From contig JAAETT010000061.1 in the NCBI GenBank assembly GCA_024228115.1, forward strand, positions 1 to 57,306: DNA of 57,306 nt, read 5' to 3'. The notes under the pieces are model-generated. The model worked only from the letters and a program-made list of their open reading frames with translations. It ran no database searches and was not told the origin of the DNA. The stretch comes from a bacterium (GTDB lineage Bacteria; Myxococcota_A; UBA9160; UBA6930). Both the position numbers and the translations under genes were made by a program. Below are positions 1 through 7,688 of this stretch, one piece after another. Positions within the stretch are counted from its first letter, which is position 1; each line of letters starts with the position of its first letter.

Positions 1-137
1 CGGTCGAGCCGGGAGGGCGTTCGCCCTGGGTCAAGGACCTTTCGACCCGGAAGATCTGAATCGGAATCCGGAACGGCGGGCTGCGTCGCCCCCCGGCCAA
101 ATGATCAGATTTCTACGCTTCTGAGTGAGCGTCTACA
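1..137. repeat. Left copy of a 137-bp terminal inverted repeat
   Basis: Bases 1-137 are the exact reverse complement of 57168-57304; base i pairs with base 57305-i, and identity stops at 138. The right copy is natural sequence: the last codons of an acyl-CoA dehydrogenase plus its downstream DNA. The left copy breaks into the middle of a lipoprotein gene. This looks like a fold-back or graph-repeat artefact at a contig end, although a true dispersed inverted repeat is not excluded. Confidence 0.9.
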
Positions 138-138
138 C

Positions 139-606
139 TTGTATGGCATCGATGTCATCGCCCTGATGTCCTACGACCAGGTCCAGTTCACGACTCAGGA
201 TGCCCTTTCACTGACCTATTGGACGATCGTCGGGGCCTACATCGTCCCCGCGGAGAAGAACGACACCCACACGTTGATCGACGCCGCCGTGTTCGACATC
301 GAGAGTCGGAAGATGTTGTTCCGCGCGCCGGGCACCAGCCTCGTGAAGGGTCGAGCCGCGCCCATCGACCTTCAAGGCAAGCTCAAGCGCGATAGCGTCC
401 GGGGTTTCGAGAAGGCCGGCGAGGACCTGATCGCAAACCTCGATGTCGCCCTCGCCGATCTCCAGCAGCGCGTGAAGGATCGGCCCGACGACTACGAGAT
501 CTCTAGCCGCCCCGGATACAGCGGTGACGCGGGCGCACTCATGGCGGCTCTGACCGCCGGGGCAGCGCTCGCTGCTCGCCTCGGGAGCACTCGCAAACGT
601 GCGTGA
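139..606 (+). CDS. Rhombotarget lipoprotein, 5'-truncated
   Basis: This is the C-terminal part (about 155 aa) of a lipoprotein of the rhombotarget family, the predicted substrate of the rhombosortase encoded next. The visible core (YGIDVIALMSYDQVQF, then a TYWTIVGAYIVP stretch) is family-like. The protein ends in a glycine-containing segment, a hydrophobic run (GALMAALTAGAALAARLG) and a basic tail (STRKRA), the form of a GlyGly-CTERM-type sorting signal. The N-terminus with the expected signal peptide and lipobox is missing because the family-like sequence begins right after the 137-bp inverted repeat. The frame stays open to base 1, but the repeat-encoded part is not lipoprotein-like. The TTG at 139 is therefore a nominal boundary, not a true start. 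It overlaps rrtA by 8 bp. Confidence 0.75.
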   Translation: MYGIDVIALMSYDQVQFTTQDALSLTYWTIVGAYIVPAEKNDTHTLIDAAVFDIESRKMLFRAPGTSLVKGRAAPIDLQGKLKRDSVRGFEKAGEDLIANLDVALADLQQRVKDRPDDYEISSRPGYSGDAGALMAALTAGAALAARLGSTRKRA

Positions 607-1192
607 CCCGTTTCCGCGCAGCGTCCTGATCTCCCTGGCCGCTGTCGTCGTCGCGGTCGTCGTTCACGTGCTTCCCGACGTTTCGAGTGTGTGGATTTTC
701 GAGCGGGACGCCATCGAGTCCTGGCAGCTCTGGCGGATCTTGACGAGCAGTTGGGTCCACTACTCGTGGACCCAACTGGCCCACAACGCCCTGGTCATCA
801 TCGCGTGTGGTGTGCTGCTCGACGACGCGGACTGGTGCCGTTACGCCGTGCTGGTGCTCGGCGGCGGCCTCGTCGTGGGGCTCGGCGTGTTCCTGCTACG
901 GCCCGATGTCGCCCGGTTCGCGGGACTGTCTGGCGTCGCCTGTGGCGCTACGGCCTTCGCGGCATTGCGCGGGATGCGATGCGACGGCAGGATGCCCAGA
1001 CTGCACTTGGTCCTGCTCGCGAGCCTCGCCGTAAAGCTCGGTTTCGAGCTGGCTACCGATACCTCGCTCCTCGACCTGGGACGACCGACGGTCGCCAACC
1101 CCTTGTTGCCGCTCAGCCACGTTATCGGCGCCGCGTCAGCGCTGCTTGTCGCCTTCGACACGGGTTCCGCACCGTCCGTCACACGCACTTGA
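599..1192 (+). CDS. rrtA: Rhombosortase (rhomboid-family intramembrane protease)
   Basis: A 197-aa rhomboid protease with about five to six membrane segments. The rhomboid catalytic pair is visible: Ser111 in GLSG and His174 in PLSHVIGAAS. The early HYSWTQLAHNAL segment matches the rhomboid His/Asn motif. Rhombosortases process proteins carrying a C-terminal GlyGly-CTERM signal in the inner membrane, and the upstream gene ends in such a signal, so enzyme and substrate are adjacent. The GTG start at 599 overlaps the lipoprotein stop, which implies translational coupling. The family is identified from motifs and pairing; substrate range beyond the neighbour is unknown. Confidence 0.85.
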   Translation: MRDPFPRSVLISLAAVVVAVVVHVLPDVSSVWIFERDAIESWQLWRILTSSWVHYSWTQLAHNALVIIACGVLLDDADWCRYAVLVLGGGLVVGLGVFLLRPDVARFAGLSGVACGATAFAALRGMRCDGRMPRLHLVLLASLAVKLGFELATDTSLLDLGRPTVANPLLPLSHVIGAASALLVAFDTGSAPSVTRT

Positions 1193-1297
1193 AGTACCGC
1201 TGCCGTTGCGGCACCGGTTTCGAAACCGCACTCGTTCCCGGCAACGGGCTTGCCCCCCTCGTGTCGGGCAGACGCAGTCTACGGCGAGTCACCGGAT

Positions 1298-1341
1298 CCG
1301 GGTGGTACCACCCGGGTACCGCCAACCGCTATGATCGGTGG
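1298..1341 (+). promoter_or_regulatory. 18-bp palindrome over a promoter with a leaderless -10
   Basis: A perfect 18-bp palindrome (CCGGGTGGTACCACCCGG) occupies 1298-1315. A good -10 hexamer TATGAT lies at 1330-1335, six bases before the ATG at 1342. The -35 position 17 bp upstream (1307-1312) falls inside the palindrome. There is no well-spaced Shine-Dalgarno sequence, so the message may be leaderless and the palindrome may be an operator. Confidence 0.4.
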
Positions 1342-1527
1342 ATGGATCCGCTCCACGCTCTGCGCATCTTCCTGGTTTCGGTTGCCCTCGGTGGCATCCT
1401 GTACGCGTGCATCAACACAGGGCTCGGCTCACGCGAGCAGACGAACTGGTGGGGCGAACTGCCGAAGCACAAGAAGATCGCGTTCGGCGCAGGCATCGCA
1501 GCCACGATCCTGCAGACCTTCATCTGA
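1342..1527 (+). CDS. Small membrane protein of unknown function
   Basis: A 61-aa protein starting MDPLHALRIFLVSVALGG. It has one clear transmembrane segment near residues 5-25, a short polar loop with a KHKK cluster, and a second weaker hydrophobic helix at the C-terminus (IAFGAGIAATILQTFI). I do not recognise the family. The frame is open for a long way upstream, but the ATG at 1342 is preferred because the protein becomes membrane-like there and a -10-like hexamer sits just before it. It is not obviously in an operon with the rhombosortase gene, which ends 149 bp upstream. Confidence 0.55.
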   Translation: MDPLHALRIFLVSVALGGILYACINTGLGSREQTNWWGELPKHKKIAFGAGIAATILQTFI

Positions 1528-1763
1528 GGGCGCGGCCACTTCCTCCTCGTGTGAGATGACGGACGCCGTCGACCGCCCTCCACCGCGCCTCGGGAACCCC
1601 AGACCTGGAGTCCTTCTCGACTTTTTGTCTGTCGTTGGATAGTATGGCGCCGAACCATTTACCGCCGGACATCGGGTCCGGCCCCACGTCCGACCCTCGG
1701 GCGGACAGTCGGCTGTCGATCCTCGATCGGAGCCCATTCCATCCATAGAGGAAATCCCCCCCC

Positions 1764-2936
1764 ATGCGTGAAGTCGTCATCGTCGAAGCCGTGCGCACCC
1801 CTCTCGGGCGTCGCAACGGCGGTCTGTCCACCTGCCATTCGATCGACGTGCTCGGTCAGGTCCAGAAGGAATTGTTCGAACGCAGCGGTGCGGATCCCAA
1901 GGAAGTCGGCCAGGTGGTCGGCGGTTGCGTCGGCCAGGTGGGCATGCAGACCATGAACGTGGCGCGAAACGCCTGGCTCACCGCCGGGCTTCCGCTGGAC
2001 GTTGCGGCGACGACCGTCGATACCCAATGCGGATCTTCCCAGCAGGCGACCAACCTCGCCTACTCGCTCGTGGCTTCGGGCGTCGTCGATTCGGCCGTTG
2101 GCTGCGGCGTAGAGCTCATGAGCCGCGTGCCCATGGGCGCCACCATCCCCAAGGGCAGCACCGGCATGCCGGTGAACAAGAACTACTGGGAGCACTATGA
2201 GTGGACGTCCCAGTTCGAGGGCGCCGAGCGCATCGCCAAACAGTGGGGCATCACGCGCGAAGACACGGATGCCTTCGGCAAGCGCTCCCAGGACCTCGCC
2301 GCCGGAGCCTGGGCGGAGAATCGCTTCGACGGTCAGATCCTCCCCATCGACGCGCCCGACGTCGACGACGAGGGCAATGCGCTCGAGACGACCCATCGGG
2401 TCGCGCGGGACGAGGGCCTGCGCGAGACCACGCTCGAAGGGCTCGCAAAGCTCAAGACCAACCAGGAAGGTGGCGTCCACACGGCCGGCACCTCGTCGCA
2501 GATCAGCGACGGCGCCGGCGCGATCCTGCTGATGACGAAGGAAAAGGCCGACGCCCTCGGCCTGAAGCCACTGGCCACGATCGTCGACGCCTGCCTCACG
2601 GGCAGCGACCCGGTCCTGATGCTGACCGGGCCGATCGGTGCGACCCGGAAGATGCTCGAGAACAACGGCATGCAGATGAGCGACATCGACATCGTCGAGA
2701 TCAACGAAGCCTTTGCCTCGGTGGTGCTGGCCTGGGAGCGCGAACTCAAGCCCGACATGGCGACCGTGAACCCGAATGGCGGCGCGATTGCACTCGGCCA
2801 TCCGCTCGGTGGCACGGGTTCGGTGCTCATCACCAAGGCCGTGCACGAGCTGCAGCGCAGCGGCAAGGAGCACGCGCTCGTGACCATGTGCTGCGGTGGA
2901 GGCCTCGGGACCGGAACGCTGCTGCGCCGGGCCTGA
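1764..2936 (+). CDS. Thiolase-family acetyl-CoA acyltransferase (FadA6-like)
   Basis: A 390-aa thiolase that would cleave 3-ketoacyl-CoA with CoA or run the reverse condensation. The nucleophilic cysteine is Cys89 (VDTQCGSSQQA); His346 (ALGHPLGG) and Cys376 (MCCGGG) complete the active site. From memory, the QCGSSQQA motif, the ISDGAGA stretch and the long DPVLMLTGP segment resemble actinobacterial FadA5/FadA6 steroid-type thiolases more than FadA. Eight C bases directly precede the ATG, with AGAGGAA upstream as ribosome-binding site. It leads a cluster with MarR, SDR and enoyl-CoA hydratase genes, which fits a beta-oxidation-like or ring-degradation route. The substrate is not determinable here. 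Confidence 0.85.
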   Translation: MREVVIVEAVRTPLGRRNGGLSTCHSIDVLGQVQKELFERSGADPKEVGQVVGGCVGQVGMQTMNVARNAWLTAGLPLDVAATTVDTQCGSSQQATNLAYSLVASGVVDSAVGCGVELMSRVPMGATIPKGSTGMPVNKNYWEHYEWTSQFEGAERIAKQWGITREDTDAFGKRSQDLAAGAWAENRFDGQILPIDAPDVDDEGNALETTHRVARDEGLRETTLEGLAKLKTNQEGGVHTAGTSSQISDGAGAILLMTKEKADALGLKPLATIVDACLTGSDPVLMLTGPIGATRKMLENNGMQMSDIDIVEINEAFASVVLAWERELKPDMATVNPNGGAIALGHPLGGTGSVLITKAVHELQRSGKEHALVTMCCGGGLGTGTLLRRA

Positions 2937-2961
2937 TCGCAGCCCAGCGTTCGCATCCGCC

Positions 2962-3435
2962 ATGAGCGAATCCAGCAAGCACGAGCTCGATGCACCGCCG
3001 TGGCTCCGGGTCGAATCGACACTCATGTCGCTCGCCCGGGGCATCCGGCGGGCGTACGACCTGGGCTTCGAAGAGCTTGGCCTCAACCTCTCCGAAGCCA
3101 GCGTGCTCGCCTATGCGCAGGAGCGCGGCCCTCTGATGCAGGCCGAACTCGCCAAACACATGGGCCTCGGACGCGCCGCGATGGGATCAATGGTCGACTC
3201 CCTCGAGGCGCGGGGCCTGGCGGAACGCCAGCCCAAGCCCGGCGACCGCCGCGTGTGGCTCGTCGCCGTGACGCCGGACGGCGACCAGCTGGCGAATCAG
3301 GTCGCGAAGATCGACGAGCGTCTGCGCGGAGAGTTTCGCGCGGGCATCTCCCGCAAGGAACGTCGCGAACTCGCCGGGCTACTCAATCGCCTGCGCGAGA
3401 ACGTGAAAGGCGTGATTGCGGAAACCTCGGATTGA
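2962..3435 (+). CDS. MarR-family transcriptional regulator
   Basis: A 157-aa winged-helix regulator. The recognition region (MQAELAKHMGLGRAAMGSMV) and wing (RQPKPGDRRVWLVAVTPDG) are typical of MarR proteins. The ATG at 2962 is 25 bp after the thiolase stop; a longer reading frame exists upstream but would overlap the thiolase. Its place inside the thiolase-SDR-hydratase cluster suggests it controls the cluster in response to an acyl-CoA or aromatic or steroid-like ligand, which is inference. The C-terminal half is helical, as expected for dimerisation. Confidence 0.85.
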   Translation: MSESSKHELDAPPWLRVESTLMSLARGIRRAYDLGFEELGLNLSEASVLAYAQERGPLMQAELAKHMGLGRAAMGSMVDSLEARGLAERQPKPGDRRVWLVAVTPDGDQLANQVAKIDERLRGEFRAGISRKERRELAGLLNRLRENVKGVIAETSD

Positions 3436-3474
3436 ACCCCGGGCACCCCGTGTGCCCGAACCAGGAGAACTGAA

Positions 3475-4245
3475 ATGGATGTTTCGAATAGCTCTGCCAT
3501 CGTCACGGGTGGCGCTTCCGGCCTCGGCGAAGCGTGCGCGCGCCGGCTGACGGCTGCGGGCGCGAAGTGCGTGATCCTCGACATGAACGAGGAGAAGGGA
3601 AAGGAAGTGGCAAGCGAACTCGGTGGCGAGTTCGTGAAGGCCGACGTGGCCGATCCCGATCAGGTACAGATCGCCTGCGAGACGGCCGTTGGCATGGCGC
3701 CCCTTCGCGCACTCGTCAACGGTGCGGGTATCGGCAGCGCCGGCCGAACGGTCGATCGCCAGGGCGAGCCGTTCAAGCTCGAGGTCTTCGAGTTCGTGGT
3801 GCGCGTCAACCTGATCGGCAGCTTCAACTGTCTGCGGCTTGCTGCGGCCATGATGGCCAAGCAGGAGCCCCTCGACGAGCAGGGCCAGCGCGGTGCGATC
3901 GTCAACATGACGTCGGTCGCGGCCTTCGAAGGCCAGATCGGTCAGTGTGCCTACTCGGCTTCGAAGGGCGGCGTGGTCGGCATGACGCTTCCGATCGCGC
4001 GCGACCTCTCGGCAATCGGCATTCGCGTGAACACGGTCGCGCCGGGCCTGTTCGACACGCCCATCTATGGCGAAGGCGAAGGCAGCGAGGCCTTCAAGGC
4101 CAAGCTCGGCCAGAGCGTGCTCTTCCCCAAGCGCCTGGGTTACGCGGACGAACTCTCCCAGATGGTGATGCAACTCATCACCAACGACTACATGAACGGT
4201 GAAGTGGTGCGCTGCGACGGTGGCGTTCGCCTTCCCCCCAAGTGA
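3475..4245 (+). CDS. SDR-family 3-hydroxyacyl-CoA dehydrogenase (HSD17B10-like)
   Basis: A 256-aa short-chain dehydrogenase. The NAD-binding motif TGGASGLG is at residues 11-18, with the NGAG motif near 82-85, Ser147, and the catalytic pair Tyr160/Lys164 (YSASK). Length and sequence pattern are those of type II 3-hydroxyacyl-CoA dehydrogenases (HSD17B10), which oxidise 3-hydroxyacyl-CoA to 3-ketoacyl-CoA. This is the step before the thiolase encoded upstream. A strong AGGAG site lies just before the ATG. It is followed within 15 bp by an enoyl-CoA hydratase, so three consecutive beta-oxidation reactions are encoded together. Confidence 0.85.
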   Translation: MDVSNSSAIVTGGASGLGEACARRLTAAGAKCVILDMNEEKGKEVASELGGEFVKADVADPDQVQIACETAVGMAPLRALVNGAGIGSAGRTVDRQGEPFKLEVFEFVVRVNLIGSFNCLRLAAAMMAKQEPLDEQGQRGAIVNMTSVAAFEGQIGQCAYSASKGGVVGMTLPIARDLSAIGIRVNTVAPGLFDTPIYGEGEGSEAFKAKLGQSVLFPKRLGYADELSQMVMQLITNDYMNGEVVRCDGGVRLPPK

Positions 4246-4260
4246 TCGAAGGATTGAATC

Positions 4261-5013
4261 ATGGCAAATGAAGTCCTGACCGAACGACACGACCGCATCC
4301 TGGTCATCACCCTGAATCGCCCCGAGGCCCGGAACGCGGTCAACGGCCCGTTGGCCGACGCACTGAATGCCGCGGTCGAAGAACTCGACAACGACCCGGG
4401 GCTGACGGCCGCCGTACTGACGGGCGCCGGAGGCGGGTTCTCCTCAGGCATGGACCTCAAGTGGTTCGCCACCCAGGGCCCGCCCGTGGGTTTCGGCAAG
4501 TTCCTGCAGGCCGGCGCCAGGAAGCCGTTGATCGCAGCGATCGAAGGCTTTGCGCTCGCGGGTGGACTGGAACTCGCACTCACCTGTGATCTGCTGGTGG
4601 CGGCCAACAACGTGAAGTTCGGCATTCCCGAAGCGAAGCGCGGACTCTTCGCCGCCGGTGGCGCGCTCATGCGCCTTCCGCGCGTCGTGCCCCACGGCGT
4701 CGCGATGGAGATGGCGCTCACGGGCGATCCGATCAGCGCCGAGCGGGCCCTCGAACTCGGCTTGATCGCGCGCGTATCCGAACCGGGCAATGCACTCGAC
4801 GTGGCGCTCGACCTGGCGAGACAGATCGCCCGCAATGCACCGCTGTCGGTCGCCATGTCGAAGAAGCTGATCGTCGATTCCTACGGCCGCACGGAAGAGG
4901 AATTCTGGTCCCACCAGGGCCCGGAGAGCGGCAAGATCTTCACATCGAAGGACGCGCAGGAAGGCGCCCGGGCGTTCGCGGAGAAGCGCGAGCCGGAGTG
5001 GACGGGGAGCTGA
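4261..5013 (+). CDS. Enoyl-CoA hydratase/isomerase (crotonase family)
   Basis: A 250-aa crotonase-fold protein. The oxyanion-hole regions are visible (SSGMDLKW near 61-68 and ALAGGLELALTCD near 98-110). Glutamates at 104 and 124 sit where the two catalytic glutamates of enoyl-CoA hydratase lie, so hydration of trans-2-enoyl-CoA is plausible. It starts 15 bp after the SDR gene and ends the acyl-CoA operon. Isomerase or other crotonase chemistry cannot be excluded from sequence alone. Confidence 0.85.
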   Translation: MANEVLTERHDRILVITLNRPEARNAVNGPLADALNAAVEELDNDPGLTAAVLTGAGGGFSSGMDLKWFATQGPPVGFGKFLQAGARKPLIAAIEGFALAGGLELALTCDLLVAANNVKFGIPEAKRGLFAAGGALMRLPRVVPHGVAMEMALTGDPISAERALELGLIARVSEPGNALDVALDLARQIARNAPLSVAMSKKLIVDSYGRTEEEFWSHQGPESGKIFTSKDAQEGARAFAEKREPEWTGS

Positions 5014-5035
5014 GCCGACTTCCCCCATACAGGCA

Positions 5036-5050
5036 CGGAGAGCGTCTCCG
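5036..5050. terminator. Short hairpin between convergent genes
   Basis: CGGAGA and TCTCCG form a perfect 6-bp stem around a GCG loop in the 37-bp gap between the convergent hydratase and gloB genes. There is no T-run, so it is only a weak bidirectional terminator candidate. Confidence 0.3.
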
Positions 5051-5821
5051 CTAGAAGTTGTCCTTCCGAAGCCTCGTCTCGGTGAATACCGCGACCGGCG
5101 CTGCACCCTCCAGCCCGATCGCCTTCTGCAACCCCGACGTCGCGGGGCGGAGGAAGGGGTTGGTGCGAAGCTCGAGATCGATCGTGGTCGGGAGCGTCGG
5201 CTGGCCCGCGGCGCGGGTCTCGTCCACCTGCTGAGCCCGGGCTTTCAGGTCCGTGTTGTCCGGGTCGACACTGAGGGCGAAGGCAGCGTTGGCCTGGGTG
5301 TATTCGTGGCCACAGTAGACGCGGGTCTCGGGCGGAAGTTCCATCAGCTTCTGCAACGAGGTCCACATCGTCTCGGGCGTTCCCTCGAAGAGGCGACCGC
5401 AGCCCATCGCGAACAATGTATCCCCGGTGAACACCAGCCGGTCGTTCGGGAACCAGTAGTTCACGGCCCCCGCCGTGTGACCGGGCACATCGAACACGTG
5501 GACTTCGTGACCACCGAGATCGAAGACATCGTCCTGGCCCACGGCCTTCTGGATACCCGGGATCTTGTCCTGCTCCGCCCGGGGCCCGATGATCTCGGCT
5601 CCCGTCTTCTTCTGGAGTTCCAGGTTCCCGCCCGTATGGTCCGGATGCCAATGCGTGTTCAGGATATGGGTGAGGCTCCAGCCCTTGGCTTCGAGAGCCG
5701 CCTCGATCGGCGCGACCTCGGGTGTATCGATGACCGCCGTCACGCCGGAGTCCGCGTCATGCAGGAGCACGGCGTAGTTGTCCGACAGGCAGAGGAACTG
5801 ATGGATCTCGAAATCGGCCAT
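5051..5821 (-). CDS. gloB: Hydroxyacylglutathione hydrolase (glyoxalase II)
   Basis: A 256-aa metallo-beta-lactamase-fold enzyme that hydrolyses S-lactoylglutathione to lactate and glutathione. The metal site THWHPDHTGG carries His57, His59, Asp61 and His62. Later motifs (VFDVPGHTAGAVNYW, FTGDTLFAMGCGRLFEG, YCGHEYT) are those of glyoxalase II. Length matches the family. It is transcribed toward the acyl-CoA operon and diverges from the zinc exporter gene, sharing a 107-bp intergenic region. A dual-metal thioesterase with another substrate is possible but less likely. Confidence 0.93.
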   Translation of the reverse strand: MADFEIHQFLCLSDNYAVLLHDADSGVTAVIDTPEVAPIEAALEAKGWSLTHILNTHWHPDHTGGNLELQKKTGAEIIGPRAEQDKIPGIQKAVGQDDVFDLGGHEVHVFDVPGHTAGAVNYWFPNDRLVFTGDTLFAMGCGRLFEGTPETMWTSLQKLMELPPETRVYCGHEYTQANAAFALSVDPDNTDLKARAQQVDETRAAGQPTLPTTIDLELRTNPFLRPATSGLQKAIGLEGAAPVAVFTETRLRKDNF

Positions 5822-5928
5822 GGGGTCTCCCGGTTGCGAAGGCAGCGGAAAGTAGCGCGGCTGCCCACGAGAAGAAGGCGGGCCGGGCTGCGGCTGCGCC
5901 GCGGGCTACGGTAGGGGAAACTGTCCAG

Positions 5929-6843
5929 ATGCACGATCACGATCATGGGCACGCGCATGGGCCTTCGTCGGCCCTCTCCCGGCCCCAGCAGCGAAAGCGC
6001 CTGGCATGGACGCTGGCCCTGGCAGCCACCTATATGGTTGCCGAGGTACTCGGTGGCCTCTGGACCGGCTCCCTTGCACTCCTGGCCGACGCGGGGCACA
6101 TGCTCTCGGATGTTGCCGCCCTCGCCCTCTCCCTGGCGGCCCTCTGGCTGGCCGAACGCCCCGCTCCCGCAGCACGCACCTTCGGCTATCGGCGTTCGGA
6201 AATTCTCGCGGCCCTCGCCAATGGAACGGCCCTGGTGGTCGTCGCCATCTTCATCCTGATCGAAGCCTGGGAGCGAAGCGCCGCGCCGCCCGAGGTACTC
6301 GGCCTGCCAATGCTCGCCATCGCCACCGGCGGCCTCGTCGTCAACGTCCTCGGCTTGTTCCTGCTCCAAGGCGGCCGGGATGCCAGCCTGAACATGCGCG
6401 GCGCCTGGCTCCACCTGATGAGCGACGCCCTCGGCAGCGTAGGCGCAATGACCGCTGGCCTCTGCGTATGGCTCTTCGATTGGACGCTGGCCGACCCGAT
6501 CGCCTCGGCGGTGATCGCTCTGCTGGTGTTGGCTTCGGCCTGGACCCTGCTGAAAGAAACCGTCGACGTGTTGCTGGAGTCCGCACCCCGCCATCTGGAT
6601 GTGGCCGAGATCGGGCGGGAACTGGCGAACGCGAATGGTGTGGCCTCGGTGCACGATCTGCATGTCTGGACGATCACCAGCGGCATGGTCTCCCTCTCCT
6701 GTCATGTGGCCTGCCGCGAGGACACGCCCCCGGCCGCGCTGCTAGGCGAACTGCAATGCCTCCTCCGCGATCGGTATGCCATCGAACATGTCACGATCCA
6801 GGTGGAGCCAAAGGATTTCGAGGAGTCGGTCGAGGTCTGTTGA
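5929..6843 (+). CDS. Cation diffusion facilitator (zinc efflux)
   Basis: A 304-aa CDF antiporter with a histidine-rich N-terminus (HDHDHGHAHG) followed by six membrane segments. The transport-site motifs are visible in TM2 (LADAGHMLSD) and TM5 (WLHLMSDALGS), followed by a cytoplasmic C-terminal domain. It most likely exports Zn2+ in exchange for protons. Its stop overlaps the start of the zinc uptake binding protein, so an exporter and an importer of the same metal are co-transcribed. That is an odd pairing that suggests metal homeostasis rather than simple starvation response. I found no clear Zur box upstream. Confidence 0.9.
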   Translation: MHDHDHGHAHGPSSALSRPQQRKRLAWTLALAATYMVAEVLGGLWTGSLALLADAGHMLSDVAALALSLAALWLAERPAPAARTFGYRRSEILAALANGTALVVVAIFILIEAWERSAAPPEVLGLPMLAIATGGLVVNVLGLFLLQGGRDASLNMRGAWLHLMSDALGSVGAMTAGLCVWLFDWTLADPIASAVIALLVLASAWTLLKETVDVLLESAPRHLDVAEIGRELANANGVASVHDLHVWTITSGMVSLSCHVACREDTPPAALLGELQCLLRDRYAIEHVTIQVEPKDFEESVEVC

Positions 6844-7688
6844 TGCATCGCGTCCGTCCTCTCTTCCTGTTTCTGATGGCCGGGCTCGTCGCCCTTCCCG
6901 GCGCAGCCAACGCCTGCGGCAACGTCGTGACGACCCTCGTCCCGCTCTCGTTCCTCGTCCAGGAGATCGGAGGGGAACGCGTCGACAGCCTGGTCCTGGT
7001 GCCCTCGGGTGCGAGCCCTCACGCGTTCGAGCCACGGCCCTCCGACGCCGCTCGCGCTGAAGCGGCATGCCTGTTCGTTTCTGCAGGAGACGGCTCGGAT
7101 GCGTGGGCCGCGCGGCTCGGCGACACACTCGCTACCGGCCGCCATCTCGCCCTCGCTGTCAGCCTCGGGTTGCCGACCCACGCCTGGCTCGACCCGATTG
7201 CGGTCCGTGACCTGTTGGCACCGCGACTTGCCGATGCGCTGGCCCTTGCAGACCCGGACGGAGCGGCAGCCTACGCCGAGCAGCTGCGGGCTTTCCAGGT
7301 CCGGCTGACGGCCCTGGATGCAGGCGTGCGCACAGAGCTCGCCGATACGGGCGGCCAATTCGTTGCCTTGCATGATGCCTGGGCAGCCTTCGCCGAGCGC
7401 TACGGCCTCGAGGCCATCGGCGTGTTGCGCCACGCAGACGGAGGCGAGGTGGGCCCGCGGAGCCTCGGCAAACTCGTCGCCAAGGCCCGAGCGGCCGGCA
7501 TCCGGGCGATTCTCGTGGAACCTCAGCTTCCCGGCCGCATGGCGGAACGTGTCGCTGAAGAATTCGGAGCGAGCACGGAGAACGTCGATCCCCTCGGCGA
7601 CCCGGCGGACCCGGCCCGCGCGAGCTATGAAGCGTTGCTTCGCTTCAACGCGGCGGCGTTCCGCCGCGCCATGGGGGGCCCACGATGA
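6843..7688 (+). CDS. znuA: Zinc ABC transporter, periplasmic binding protein
   Basis: A 281-aa cluster A-I solute-binding protein with an N-terminal signal peptide ending near AANACG. Metal-ligand regions are in order: ASPHAFEPRPSD, THAWLDP, the HDAWAAFAERYGL helix and a late VDPLGD aspartate. This is the His-His-His-Asp/Glu pattern of ZnuA/TroA proteins. There is no long His-rich loop. The ATG overlaps the CDF stop, and the stop overlaps znuC. Zinc is favoured over manganese because of the neighbouring CDF and the ligand order, but the metal is not proven. Confidence 0.85.
   Translation: MHRVRPLFLFLMAGLVALPGAANACGNVVTTLVPLSFLVQEIGGERVDSLVLVPSGASPHAFEPRPSDAARAEAACLFVSAGDGSDAWAARLGDTLATGRHLALAVSLGLPTHAWLDPIAVRDLLAPRLADALALADPDGAAAYAEQLRAFQVRLTALDAGVRTELADTGGQFVALHDAWAAFAERYGLEAIGVLRHADGGEVGPRSLGKLVAKARAAGIRAILVEPQLPGRMAERVAEEFGASTENVDPLGDPADPARASYEALLRFNAAAFRRAMGGPR

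Noticed and set aside
2201-2965. Long overlapping Arg/Ala-rich frame in the thiolase gene
   Set aside because: Typical GC-rich shadow frame; composition is biased and no family motif is present. The same applies to most long antisense frames across the window.
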